Assembly: GCA_964384675.1 (NCBI GenBank)
Contig: CAYLNK010000184.1
Coordinates: 1-13,220 of the forward strand
Direction: 5' to 3'
Length of the DNA: 13,220 bases
Origin: CAYLNK01 sp964384675
Lineage (GTDB): Bacteria > Acidobacteriota > Thermoanaerobaculia > UBA5066
The position numbers and the translations under genes are program-made. This document shows positions 1 through 6,883 of this stretch, piece after piece; position 1 is the stretch's first letter; each line of letters starts with the position of its first letter. The notes under the pieces are model-generated. The model ran no database searches. It was given only the letters and a program-made list of their open reading frames with translations, and was not told where the DNA came from.

Positions 1-1463
1 AGGCCCGCGGCGAGCGGGACGGCGAGCGCGGCGGCCGCGACGAGCACGATCGAGAGCGAGGCCGTCCGGCCCAGCCCCGTGCGGCCGCCGAGCTCGCGGG
101 TCAGCGCGGGAAGCGCCACGGAGGTCCCGATGATCAGCGCCGCCAGGAGCGCCGCGTCCAGGAGCTGGAGCAGCACGAGCCGCCGGATCCGCGCTCCGAC
201 GGTGTGCTGTCGAGGTCGCGAGCCGAGGCGCTCGATCCAGCTGCCGTAGAGCGCGGCGAACGTCTGGAGCGGCCGGGGCAGCGAGTCGTCCACGGCCGCC
301 GCGACGGGGCCCGAGGCGCGGATGAGCCATGGCGTCAGGAGCGTCGTGAGGGCCGAGACCGCGACCGCCACGGGGTAGAGGAAGTCGCCCGTCGCGCCCA
401 GCGTCCGCCCGACCCCGGCGATGATGAAGGAGAACTCCCCGATCTGCGCGAGGCTCATGCCGGCGCGGATCGACGTCGGGACGCCCGCGCCGGTGACGAA
501 CGCGCCCAGCGTCACGCCGACGAGCTTGCCGAGCACGACGACGACCGTCAGCACGAGGATCGGGAGCCACTGCTCGCGGACCAGCCGCGGGTCGATCAGC
601 ATTCCCACGGCGACGAAGAAGATCGCCGCGAACATGTCCCGCACCGGCTGGACCAGGTGCTCGACCTCCTTCTCCTCCCCCGATTCGGCGATGAGGGAGC
701 CGGCCAGGAACGCGCCGAGCGCCACCGAGTAGCCGAACGCCTGTGCGATGAGCGCCATCGCGAAGCAGAGCCCCACGCTCGCCACCAGCGTCGTCTCGGA
801 GCGGTGGAGGCGCGCCACCAGGCGCATCAGGCGCGGCACGACGAGGAGCCCCGCCACGAGGAGCGCGGCCAGGAAGCCGCCGAGGCGGCCCACCGAGCGG
901 AGCAGGTCACCGGCCGTGATCGCCGACCCTCCCGCGATCGTGGTGAGCGTCGTCAGGAGCAGGATCGCGAAGAGGTCCTCCACGATGAGCACGCCGAAGA
1001 CGATCTGACGGAGGCGCCCCTCCACGCGGTGCTCGTCGAACGCCTTGGCGATGATCGTGGTGCTCGAGATGGCGACGATGGCGCCGGTGAAGAGCCCTTC
1101 ACGCCCGGTCCAGCCGAAGAGCGACGCGGTGAGCGCGCCCAGCCACAGCATCAGCGCGACCTGGATCACCGCGATGATCCCCGCGGTCGCCCCCACCCGG
1201 AGCAGCTTCCGGAGGCTGAACTCGAGGCCCAGCGAGAACATCAGCAGGATGACGCCGAGCTCCGAGAGCGTGTGGACCGTCGGCTCGTCGGCCACGAGCG
1301 GGATCGGCACGTGCGGCCCGACGATCATCCCGGCCAGGAGATAGCCCAGCACGATCGGCTGCTTCAGCCGCTGGAACACCACCGTCGTGACGGCCGCCAC
1401 GCACAGGACGACCGCGAGCGTGTGCAGGAAGGCGTGAGCGTCGTGCATCCCGGCCCGGACCAT
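1..1463 (-). CDS. Kef/CPA2-type cation:proton antiporter (3' end outside window)
   Basis: This is an integral inner-membrane monovalent cation:proton antiporter of the Na_H_Exchanger (CPA2/Kef) type; the frame is open to the left edge, giving 487 visible residues. From the ATG at 1463 the protein has about 12 hydrophobic segments over residues 12-390. Family signatures are visible: SSTTIIAKAFDE at 133-144, the acidic pair E162-D163 in the ion-binding helix (VEDLFAI), K313 in GKLVG, and GEFSFI at 342-347. After the core come a polar stretch (about 391-427) and two further hydrophobic stretches (about 428-452 and 467-487), so there is a C-terminal extension of unknown end; a TrkA-type domain could follow outside the window. 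The start is uncertain: ATG 1463 and in-frame ATG 1448 (MHDAHAF) are both possible and neither has a good Shine-Dalgarno. It is transcribed divergently from the SRPBCC gene. The family call is firm; K+ versus Na+ cannot be decided. Confidence 0.93.
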   Translation of the reverse strand, partial: MVRAGMHDAHAFLHTLAVVLCVAAVTTVVFQRLKQPIVLGYLLAGMIVGPHVPIPLVADEPTVHTLSELGVILLMFSLGLEFSLRKLLRVGATAGIIAVIQVALMLWLGALTASLFGWTGREGLFTGAIVAISSTTIIAKAFDEHRVEGRLRQIVFGVLIVEDLFAILLLTTLTTIAGGSAITAGDLLRSVGRLGGFLAALLVAGLLVVPRLMRLVARLHRSETTLVASVGLCFAMALIAQAFGYSVALGAFLAGSLIAESGEEKEVEHLVQPVRDMFAAIFFVAVGMLIDPRLVREQWLPILVLTVVVVLGKLVGVTLGAFVTGAGVPTSIRAGMSLAQIGEFSFIIAGVGRTLGATGDFLYPVAVAVSALTTLLTPWLIRASGPVAAAVDDSLPRPLQTFAALYGSWIERLGSRPRQHTVGARIRRLVLLQLLDAALLAALIIGTSVALPALTRELGGRTGLGRTASLSIVLVAAAALAVPLAAG

Positions 1464-1473
1464 AGCCGGGATG
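1446..1473. repeat. 9-bp perfect inverted repeat spanning the antiporter start codons
   Basis: CATCCCGGC (1446-1454) and GCCGGGATG (1465-1473) are perfect reverse complements separated by 10 bases. The element covers both candidate start codons of the minus-strand antiporter. It could be an operator for a dimeric regulator, or an mRNA hairpin hiding the start. The symmetry is read directly; the function is inference, and GC-rich DNA produces such repeats by chance more often than balanced DNA. Confidence 0.45.
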
Positions 1474-1589
1474 CGACGGCCTCTCAACGAGAGAACGTCC
1501 CCGTCGCGGGCCGGGCGACGTTGATGCACCTGGACCATGGGACCGGTCCGCTCCCGCTGATAGGTTCGGGGTGGGGGAAGTGCCCGCTC
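1464..1589. promoter_or_regulatory. divergent intergenic region between antiporter and SRPBCC gene
   Basis: This 126-base gap must hold the promoters of two divergent genes. I see no convincing -35/-10 pair. It contains several small dyads: CTCTC-AAC-GAGAG (1481-1493), CGTCGC with GCGACG (1502-1507 and 1515-1520, 7-base loop) and the perfect palindrome GGACCGGTCC (1540-1549). An in-frame ATG at 1524 lies here but lacks a ribosome site, so the plus-strand gene is started at 1590. Confidence 0.4.
1573..1580 (+). promoter_or_regulatory. ribosome binding site of the SRPBCC gene
   Basis: GGGGGAAG lies 9 bases before the ATG at 1590. It decides this start over the in-frame ATG at 1524, which has no purine-rich site before it, and over the much longer upstream open frame, which is antisense to the antiporter. 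Confidence 0.6.
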
Positions 1590-3386
1590 ATGCACACCCT
1601 GGATCGACTCGTTCCGCACCCACGGCTCGTCGAGACGGACCACGTCGACGTCGCCGCCGACCCCGCCCGCGTCTGGGATCTCGTCCGGCACGGCGACCTG
1701 GGACGGACGCCGCTGATCCGCGCCTTGTTCACGCTCCGGACGCTGCCGGCGCGGCTCTCCGGTGAACGCTCCGAGCTGCGCCTCCGGATCGACGACCTGA
1801 CGTCGAGCGCCGGGCGTCCCGGCTTCCAGGTCCTGCTGGACGAGCCGCCGCCCGACGCGGGCGCCGGCGAGGTGGCGGTCGGGGCGATCGGGAAGGTGTG
1901 GAAGCTCGAGATCCCGTTCGTGCACGTCGCGGACGCCGCTTCCTTTCTCGCGTTCGCCGAGCCCGGCTTCGCCCGGGTGGCCTGGGCGATCGGCGTCGCG
2001 CCCCGCGGCCAGGGCCAGACGCGCGTCTCGTTCGAGGTCCGGGTCGACGCGACGGACGAGGCGTCGTGGACGCGCTTCCGCCGCTACTACGGCCTGATCG
2101 GCGCGGGGTCGCGGTTCATCCGCCACTCGCTCCTGGCGGGGCTCGCCCGCGACCTCGGGACCCCGGAATCGTCGCGGGAGCGCCGGCCGCTCCCGGGCGA
2201 CGAGCTCCTGCCCGACGCGGTCGCGGCGCTGACGCACGCGGTCGACATCGCGGCGCCGCCGCCGGCCATCTGGCCGTGGCTCGCGCAGATGGGATGCCGC
2301 CGCGGCGGCTTCTACAGCATCGACCTCCTCGACAACGGCGGGCGGCGGAGCGCGCGGGAGATCCACCCCGGGATGCAGCAGCTCGAGGTCGGCGAGATCC
2401 TCCCGGCGACGCCCGACGGCGAGGACGGCTTCGAGGTGCTCGCCGTGGACGAGCCCCGCGCCCTCGTGCTGGGCGGGCTGTTCGACGCCGGCGCCGGCCG
2501 GCAGAGACCGTTCGCGTCGCCGCGGCCCGAGCGCTTCTGGCACGTCACCTGGGCCTTCGTCCTCGAGCCGCTCGACGACGCGTCGACACGGTTGCACGTA
2601 CGGGCGCGCGCGGCGTTCCCCCCGGGCGGGCGACGGCACGCGGCCTTCATGCGACGGGTGCACAACGTCATGCAGGGGGCCCAGCTTCGCGGCCTGAAGC
2701 GCCGCGCCGAGGGGAAGCTCCCCGCGGAGGATTGGCGGGACGTCGTGGAAGGGATCGGCGGCGCCGCGATCATGGCCGCGGCCTTCCTCACGCCGTTCCT
2801 TCGCGCGTCGCGTGGACGCTGGGGCCTCGCCGAGGCGTCGGCCGCGAGGCGCCTCCCGGGCGACGCCCTCGTCCCGGAGCCGCTCTGGAGCTACACCCAC
2901 GGCGTCGAGATCGACGCGCCGGCGTCCGTGGTCTTTTCGTACGTCGCCCAGGTGGGGGCGAACCGCGGCGGCTTCTACAGCTATCAGTGGCTCGAGAACC
3001 TGGTGGGCTGCCGGCTCCGGAACGCCGAGGTGCCGCACCCGGAGTGGCAGGCCCGCGCCGGGGACGCCCTCTACCTCCACCCGGAGATGCCGCCGTTCCG
3101 GATCGTCGAGGTCGAGCCGGAGAGTCACCTCGTGGCGTTCGCCCCCGTCGACGAGGCGGCGCGGGCCGCCGGGAAGCCGTGGTCCTCCGCGACGTGGCTC
3201 TTCCTGGTCGAGCCGCTCGAGCACGGCCGGTGCCGTTTCGTGAGCCGCTTCCGCACGGCCTGCTCGACCGACCTCGCGACACGGCTCGCGCTGGGGCCGG
3301 CGATCACCGAGCCGATCTCGTTCGCGATGGACCGGCGGATGGTCCTCCGCGTGAAGGAGCTGGCCGAGCACGCCGTCCCGGCGTGA
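1590..3386 (+). CDS. triple SRPBCC (START-like) domain protein
   Basis: This 598-residue protein seems to hold three consecutive SRPBCC folds, helix-grip domains that bind hydrophobic ligands in a deep pocket. Domain 1 (about 14-190) opens with a typical first strand and helix (DHVDVAADPARVWDLV). Domains 2 (about 199-385) and 3 (about 420-595) are clearly duplicated: each starts with an LPGDxLxP motif (201-208; 422-429), then TH-V-I-AP, then a Q-[MV]-G-x-x-RGGFYS motif (233-243; 454-464) and a short LDN/LEN. A hydrophobic stretch at 389-404 between domains 2 and 3 might touch or cross the membrane; no signal peptide is seen. Single-domain relatives with the RGGFYS motif are common and mostly unassigned. 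Ligand and role are unknown. It lies 34 bases before mmdA on the same strand, but a hairpin in the gap makes co-transcription uncertain. Family assignment is strong, function is not. Confidence 0.85.
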   Translation: MHTLDRLVPHPRLVETDHVDVAADPARVWDLVRHGDLGRTPLIRALFTLRTLPARLSGERSELRLRIDDLTSSAGRPGFQVLLDEPPPDAGAGEVAVGAIGKVWKLEIPFVHVADAASFLAFAEPGFARVAWAIGVAPRGQGQTRVSFEVRVDATDEASWTRFRRYYGLIGAGSRFIRHSLLAGLARDLGTPESSRERRPLPGDELLPDAVAALTHAVDIAAPPPAIWPWLAQMGCRRGGFYSIDLLDNGGRRSAREIHPGMQQLEVGEILPATPDGEDGFEVLAVDEPRALVLGGLFDAGAGRQRPFASPRPERFWHVTWAFVLEPLDDASTRLHVRARAAFPPGGRRHAAFMRRVHNVMQGAQLRGLKRRAEGKLPAEDWRDVVEGIGGAAIMAAAFLTPFLRASRGRWGLAEASAARRLPGDALVPEPLWSYTHGVEIDAPASVVFSYVAQVGANRGGFYSYQWLENLVGCRLRNAEVPHPEWQARAGDALYLHPEMPPFRIVEVEPESHLVAFAPVDEAARAAGKPWSSATWLFLVEPLEHGRCRFVSRFRTACSTDLATRLALGPAITEPISFAMDRRMVLRVKELAEHAVPA

Positions 3387-3393
3387 GGCCGAA

Positions 3394-3410
3394 GGCGCCC
3401 CGGAGGCGCC
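3394..3410 (+). repeat. GC-rich hairpin in the SRPBCC-mmdA gap
   Basis: GGCGCC (3394-3399) and GGCGCC (3405-3410), a self-complementary hexamer, can pair around the loop CCGGA. No T-run follows, so it is not a standard intrinsic terminator. It ends exactly where the mmdA ribosome binding site begins, so it could modulate translation or mark the end of the upstream message. Confidence 0.35.
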
Positions 3411-3417
3411 GGAAGGA
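3411..3417 (+). promoter_or_regulatory. ribosome binding site of mmdA
   Basis: GGAAGGA lies 3 bases before ATG 3421 and 9 bases before the in-frame ATG 3427. The spacing actually favours 3427 as the true start, two codons downstream of the longest frame. Confidence 0.55.
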
Positions 3418-3420
3418 ACG

Positions 3421-5019
3421 ATGTCGATGAGATCCCGACCACCGAGCACCGAGAGGTCCGCCGGACCGAGGGCCCACCCGGCGGAGCCGATCTCCAGGCG
3501 GCTGTCCGACTTCGACGAGAGGAGGCGCGGGCTCCTTCTCGGCGGGGGCGCGGAGAAGATCGAGAAGCAGCACCGGCAGGGGAAGCTGACGGCGCGCGAG
3601 CGTCTCGCGCTCCTCCTCGACTCCGACAGCTTCGTCGAGTTCGGGCTCTGGGCGCAGGGGCCCTCCGAGGACGGAAAGCCGTATCCCGGGGAGGGCGTGG
3701 TGACCGGGAAGGGCTGGGTCGACGGACGGGCCGTCTACGCCTTCTCGCAGGACTTCACCGTCGGCGGCGGCTCGGTCGGCAAGGTCCACGCCGCCAAGAT
3801 CTGCGAGTGCCTGAACGGCGCGCTGAGGACGGGCCTTCCCGTCGTCGGCTTCAACGACTCCGGCGGGGCGCGGATCCAGGAGGGCGTCGAGTCCCTCTCG
3901 GGCTACGGGCAGATCTTCTACACGAACACGCTCCTCTCCGGCGTCGTCCCGCAGATCAGCGTCGTCGCCGGGCCGTGCGCCGGGGGCGCGGCCTACTCGC
4001 CGGCGCTCACCGACTTCGTCGTCATGGTCGAGGAGGGCGCGAAGATGTTCATCGCCGGGCCGGACGTCATCGCGGCGGCCACCGGCGAGACGATCACCGA
4101 CCAGGCGCTCGGCGGCGCGCGGGTCCACGCCGAGGTCTCGGGCAACGTCCACTTCGCCGTGCCCGACGAGCGATCGGCCATCGCCGTCGTGAAGGCGCTC
4201 CTCTCCTATCTCCCCGCCAACAACCTCGAGTCCCCGCCCGACGTCCCGTTCGATTCGGTGCTCGTGGACGACGACGGGATGGACCAGGTGGTCCCCGGGG
4301 ACCCGAGGAAAGGCTACGACGTCCACGAGGTGATCACCCGGCTCGTCGACGGCGGCACGTTCCTGGAGGTGCAGGAGGCGTTCGGCCGGAGCGTGATCGT
4401 CGGCTTCGGCCGGCTCGGCGGGATGGTCGTCGGGATCGTGGCGAACCAGCCGATGGTGCTGGCCGGTGCGCTCGACATGGACGCCTCCGACAAGGCGGCC
4501 CGCTTCGTCCGCACCTGCAACGTCTTCAACGTCCCCCTGGTCACGCTGGTCGACGTCCCGGGCTTCCTGCCCGGCGTCGCGCAGGAGCACGGCGGGATCA
4601 TCCGGCACGGGGCGAAGATGCTCTTCGCCTACTCCGCCGCGACGGTCCCGAAGATGACCGTCATCCTCCGCAAGGCGTACGGCGGGGCGTACCTCGCCAT
4701 GTGCTCAAAGGACCTCGGCGCCGACTCCGTCCTCGCCTGGCCCACCGCCGAGATCGCCGTCATGGGCCCGGAAGGCGCCGCGCGCATCCTCCATCGGCGG
4801 GAGCTCGAGGCCGCCGCCGACCCCGTGGCGCTCCTCGCCGAAAAGGTCGCCGAGTACCGCCAGCTCCACGCCAACCCGTACCGTGCCGCGGCCGCGCTCT
4901 ACGTCGACGACGTGATCCGGCCGTCGTGGACGAGGCGGCTCCTCATCGAGCGCCTCGTCACGCTGCGAGCCAAGCGCGACCTGCGCCCGCAGAAGAAGCA
5001 CGGGAACATCCCGATGTAG
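3421..5019 (+). CDS. mmdA: methylmalonyl-CoA decarboxylase alpha subunit (carboxyltransferase)
   Basis: This soluble carboxyltransferase subunit would move the carboxyl group of methylmalonyl-CoA onto biotin on MmdC, yielding propionyl-CoA. The 532 residues form two crotonase-like halves. The N-terminal half has NDSGGARIQEGV (145-156) and GPCAGGAAYSPALTD (184-198); the C-terminal half has LAGALDMDASDKAARFVR (347-364), VDVPGFLPG (377-385), RKAYGGAYLAM (417-427) and the typical end KKHGNIPM. About 25 extra residues precede the usual start near ISRRLSDFDERR. Downstream mmdD, mmdC and mmdB, together with the lack of a neighbouring biotin carboxylase, point to the Na+-pumping decarboxylase and not propionyl-CoA carboxylase. 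L425 after GGAY also differs from the Asp usual in PccB. Another acyl-CoA substrate is possible. Start may be 3421 or 3427. Confidence 0.93.
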   Translation: MSMRSRPPSTERSAGPRAHPAEPISRRLSDFDERRRGLLLGGGAEKIEKQHRQGKLTARERLALLLDSDSFVEFGLWAQGPSEDGKPYPGEGVVTGKGWVDGRAVYAFSQDFTVGGGSVGKVHAAKICECLNGALRTGLPVVGFNDSGGARIQEGVESLSGYGQIFYTNTLLSGVVPQISVVAGPCAGGAAYSPALTDFVVMVEEGAKMFIAGPDVIAAATGETITDQALGGARVHAEVSGNVHFAVPDERSAIAVVKALLSYLPANNLESPPDVPFDSVLVDDDGMDQVVPGDPRKGYDVHEVITRLVDGGTFLEVQEAFGRSVIVGFGRLGGMVVGIVANQPMVLAGALDMDASDKAARFVRTCNVFNVPLVTLVDVPGFLPGVAQEHGGIIRHGAKMLFAYSAATVPKMTVILRKAYGGAYLAMCSKDLGADSVLAWPTAEIAVMGPEGAARILHRRELEAAADPVALLAEKVAEYRQLHANPYRAAAALYVDDVIRPSWTRRLLIERLVTLRAKRDLRPQKKHGNIPM

Positions 5020-5034
5020 GCGGGATCGATACCG

Positions 5035-5346
5035 ATGACTCCTTACCAGATCGCCGCCATCTGCATGGGAACCGTCATGACCGTGATGGGGCTCCTCGTC
5101 GCCATCATGTTCGCGCTCCGCGCCCTTTCGGCCCGCATGGCCGCGGTCCCCGAGCCCGTCCTCCCGGAGGGCGAGCTCCCCCCCGAGCTCCTCGCGGTCC
5201 TCGCCGCGGCGGTGCACACCGCGCTCGGGAAGCAGGCCGTCATCCATCGCGTCCACGTCCGCCCCGCCGGCCAGGAGAACTGGTCGCGCGTCGGACGGAT
5301 CGACATCCTCCGCTCCCACCGCATGGAACCGAAGAGACAGAGATGA
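5035..5346 (+). CDS. mmdD: OadG-like small membrane subunit (delta) of the Na+-pumping decarboxylase
   Basis: The 103-residue protein has one N-terminal membrane helix (about residues 6-29) and a cytoplasmic tail. The tail carries the pattern expected of OadG/MmdD subunits: an Ala-rich helix (LAVLAAAVHTAL, about 53-64), then W-S-R-V-G-R (83-88) and a basic end. In characterised complexes this subunit anchors the soluble carboxyltransferase and biotin protein to the membrane pump and aids assembly. It begins 15 bases after mmdA and overlaps mmdC by the ATGA at 5343-5346, so translation is probably coupled. The sequence before the ATG (GCGGGATCGATACCG) offers only a weak ribosome site, which also suggests coupling. 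Such subunits are poorly conserved; the call rests on topology, motif and position. Confidence 0.85.
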   Translation: MTPYQIAAICMGTVMTVMGLLVAIMFALRALSARMAAVPEPVLPEGELPPELLAVLAAAVHTALGKQAVIHRVHVRPAGQENWSRVGRIDILRSHRMEPKRQR

Positions 5347-5747
5347 AGAAGCTTCGCATCACCGTCAGCGGCAAGGTCTACGACGTCGAGGTCCAGATCC
5401 TCGAGGACGACGAGCCGATCGGCTCGCCGTCGAGCCTCCCGTACCCCGGCAGCGCGGCGCTCACCGGCCCGCAGACGGGGCGGTCGTCCCCGATCCCGGC
5501 GCCCGCCCCGGGCACCGCAGGGGACCCGAACGTCATCGCCTCGCCCATCGCCGGCACCGTCCAGAAGGTCTTCGTCACGGCCGGTATGCCGGTCGAGGCC
5601 AAGACTCCCGTCGTCCTCCTCGACGCGATGAAGATGGACACGTACATCTACGCCCCTCGCACCGGCACCGTCGCGGAGGTCTGCGTGGCCGTGGGCGCCG
5701 CCGTCCAGGTGCGCGACCCGCTCATCCGCTACGCCCCGGAGGGGTGA
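5343..5747 (+). CDS. mmdC: biotin carrier subunit (gamma) of methylmalonyl-CoA decarboxylase
   Basis: This 134-residue biotinyl protein carries CO2 between the carboxyltransferase MmdA and the membrane pump MmdB. The N-terminus (MKKLRITVSGKVYDVEV) is typical of decarboxylase biotin subunits. A Pro/Ala/Gly-rich flexible linker lies at about 48-60. The C-terminal biotinyl-lipoyl domain (about 64-132) has IASPIAGTV before the hairpin that carries DAMKM (94-98); K97 is the expected biotinylated lysine. Length is normal for MmdC or GcdC. The ATG overlaps the mmdD stop (ATGA), and mmdB starts one base after its stop. A biotin ligase must act on it but none is encoded here. Confidence 0.95.
   Translation: MKKLRITVSGKVYDVEVQILEDDEPIGSPSSLPYPGSAALTGPQTGRSSPIPAPAPGTAGDPNVIASPIAGTVQKVFVTAGMPVEAKTPVVLLDAMKMDTYIYAPRTGTVAEVCVAVGAAVQVRDPLIRYAPEG
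5738..5744 (+). promoter_or_regulatory. ribosome binding site of mmdB
   Basis: GGAGGGG within the last codons of mmdC lies 4 bases before GTG 5749. It supports the GTG start; the next in-frame ATG is at codon 20, inside the first hydrophobic region. Confidence 0.7.
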
Positions 5748-5748
5748 C

Positions 5749-6867
5749 GTGGAGAAGCTGCTCGCCCAGACCGGCTTCCTCGCGCTCACCTGGCGCGAAG
5801 GGGTGATGATCGGCGTCGCGTTCCTCCTCCTCTGGCTCGCGATCCGGAAGGAGTTCGAGCCGCTCCTCCTCGTCCCGATCGGCTTCGGGGCGCTGATGAC
5901 GAACCTCCCCCTGAACGGCCTCATGAACCTGCCGCACGGGAACGAGGCCGGCGGGCTCTTCCACTACCTGAGCCAGGGGGTGACGCTGGAGATCTTCCCG
6001 CCGCTCATCTTCCTCGGGCTCGGCGCGCTGACCGACTTCGGACCGCTCATCGCCAACCCGAAGACGTTCCTCCTGGGCGGCGCGGCCCAGCTCGGCGTCT
6101 TCGGGACGTTCCTCTGCGCCGGGTGGCTCGGCTTCACGCCGAAGGAAGCGGCCTCGATCGGGATCATCGGCGGCGCCGACGGCCCGACGTCGATCTACCT
6201 GACGATGAAGCTGGCGCCGCACCTCCTCGGCGCCATCGCCGTGTCGGCTTACTCCTACATGGCGCTCGTGCCGCTCATCCAGCCGCCGATCATGCGGCTC
6301 CTCACCACGAAGAAGGAGCGGATGATCCGGATGGAGTCGAGCTTCGACGTCCCCCGGTGGCTGCGCATCTCCTTCCCGATCCTCTGCACCGCCCTCTGCG
6401 CGCTGATCGTCCCCGCCGCGACGTCTCTCATCGGCCTCCTGATGTTCGGCAACCTCCTCCGGGAGTGCGGCGTCACCGAGCGGCTGAACCGCTCCGCGCA
6501 GAACGAGCTGATCAACCTGATCACGATCGTCCTCGGCCTCTCGGTCGGCGTGACGATGGACGGCGACAGCTTCCTCCGGAGCGCGACGCTGAAGATCCTG
6601 GTCCTCGGGTGCGTGGCGTTCGCCGTCTCGACGGCCGGCGGCGTCCTCCTCGGCAAGGTGATGGCGCGGCTCCCGGGCACGCCCGTCAATCCGCTCATCG
6701 GCGCGGCGGGCGTCTCGGCGGTCCCGATGGCCGCCCGGGTCGCGCACAACGTCGGACAGGAGGACGACCCAGACAACTACCTCCTGATGCACGCCATGGG
6801 ACCCAACGTCGCCGGGGTCATCGGCACCGCGGTCGCCGCGGGCAGCCTCCTCGCGCTCCTGAAATGA
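5749..6867 (+). CDS. mmdB: Na+-pumping membrane subunit (beta) of methylmalonyl-CoA decarboxylase
   Basis: This 372-residue multi-pass membrane protein decarboxylates carboxybiotin and couples the reaction to Na+ export. It belongs to the OadB/MmdB/GcdB family and has the length of MmdB; the longer Klebsiella OadB has about 433 residues. Residues known to matter in Klebsiella OadB can be placed by motif. D144 in GGADGPT corresponds to D203. N314, G318, S323 and R330 in NPLIGAAGVSAVPMAAR correspond to N373, G377, S382 and R389. The spacing between D144 and N314 (170 residues) equals that in OadB. GNLLRECGV (234-242) and the C-terminal MHAMGPNVAGVIG (347-359) are also typical. It therefore looks fully functional. 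It starts with GTG one base after mmdC, and the antiporter gene follows 16 bases later. Confidence 0.95.
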   Translation: MEKLLAQTGFLALTWREGVMIGVAFLLLWLAIRKEFEPLLLVPIGFGALMTNLPLNGLMNLPHGNEAGGLFHYLSQGVTLEIFPPLIFLGLGALTDFGPLIANPKTFLLGGAAQLGVFGTFLCAGWLGFTPKEAASIGIIGGADGPTSIYLTMKLAPHLLGAIAVSAYSYMALVPLIQPPIMRLLTTKKERMIRMESSFDVPRWLRISFPILCTALCALIVPAATSLIGLLMFGNLLRECGVTERLNRSAQNELINLITIVLGLSVGVTMDGDSFLRSATLKILVLGCVAFAVSTAGGVLLGKVMARLPGTPVNPLIGAAGVSAVPMAARVAHNVGQEDDPDNYLLMHAMGPNVAGVIGTAVAAGSLLALLK

Positions 6868-6873
6868 CGGCTC

Positions 6874-6878
6874 GAGGT
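6874..6878 (+). promoter_or_regulatory. ribosome binding site of the sodium:proton antiporter
   Basis: GAGGT in the 16-base gap after mmdB lies 5 bases before ATG 6884. With no room for a promoter in the gap, the antiporter is probably read through from the decarboxylase genes. Confidence 0.5.
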
Positions 6879-6883
6879 CCGAG

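Noticed and set aside
1521..1563. TTGATG followed by TGATAG as a sigma-70 promoter for the SRPBCC gene.
   Set aside because: The spacing of about 31 bases is far from the usual 17, and neither hexamer is a good match.
204..1589. Upstream extension of the SRPBCC frame, giving a single 1060-residue plus-strand reading frame.
   Set aside because: The extension is antisense to the clearly homologous antiporter and is extremely rich in Arg, Asp, Glu and His, as expected of a GC-rich shadow frame. A ribosome site supports the ATG at 1590.
3304..4608. 434-codon minus-strand open frame opposite mmdA.
   Set aside because: Shadow of a strongly conserved carboxyltransferase gene; no recognisable motif.
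3807..5342. Long upstream extension of the biotin carrier frame.
   Set aside because: It runs out of frame through mmdA and mmdD and is Arg-rich shadow sequence. The ATG at 5343 matches the normal biotin carrier N-terminus.
3421..5747. Propionyl-CoA or acetyl-CoA carboxylase instead of a decarboxylase.
   Set aside because: No biotin carboxylase domain is encoded next to it, while OadG-like and OadB-like membrane subunits are, which is specific to Na+-pumping decarboxylases.
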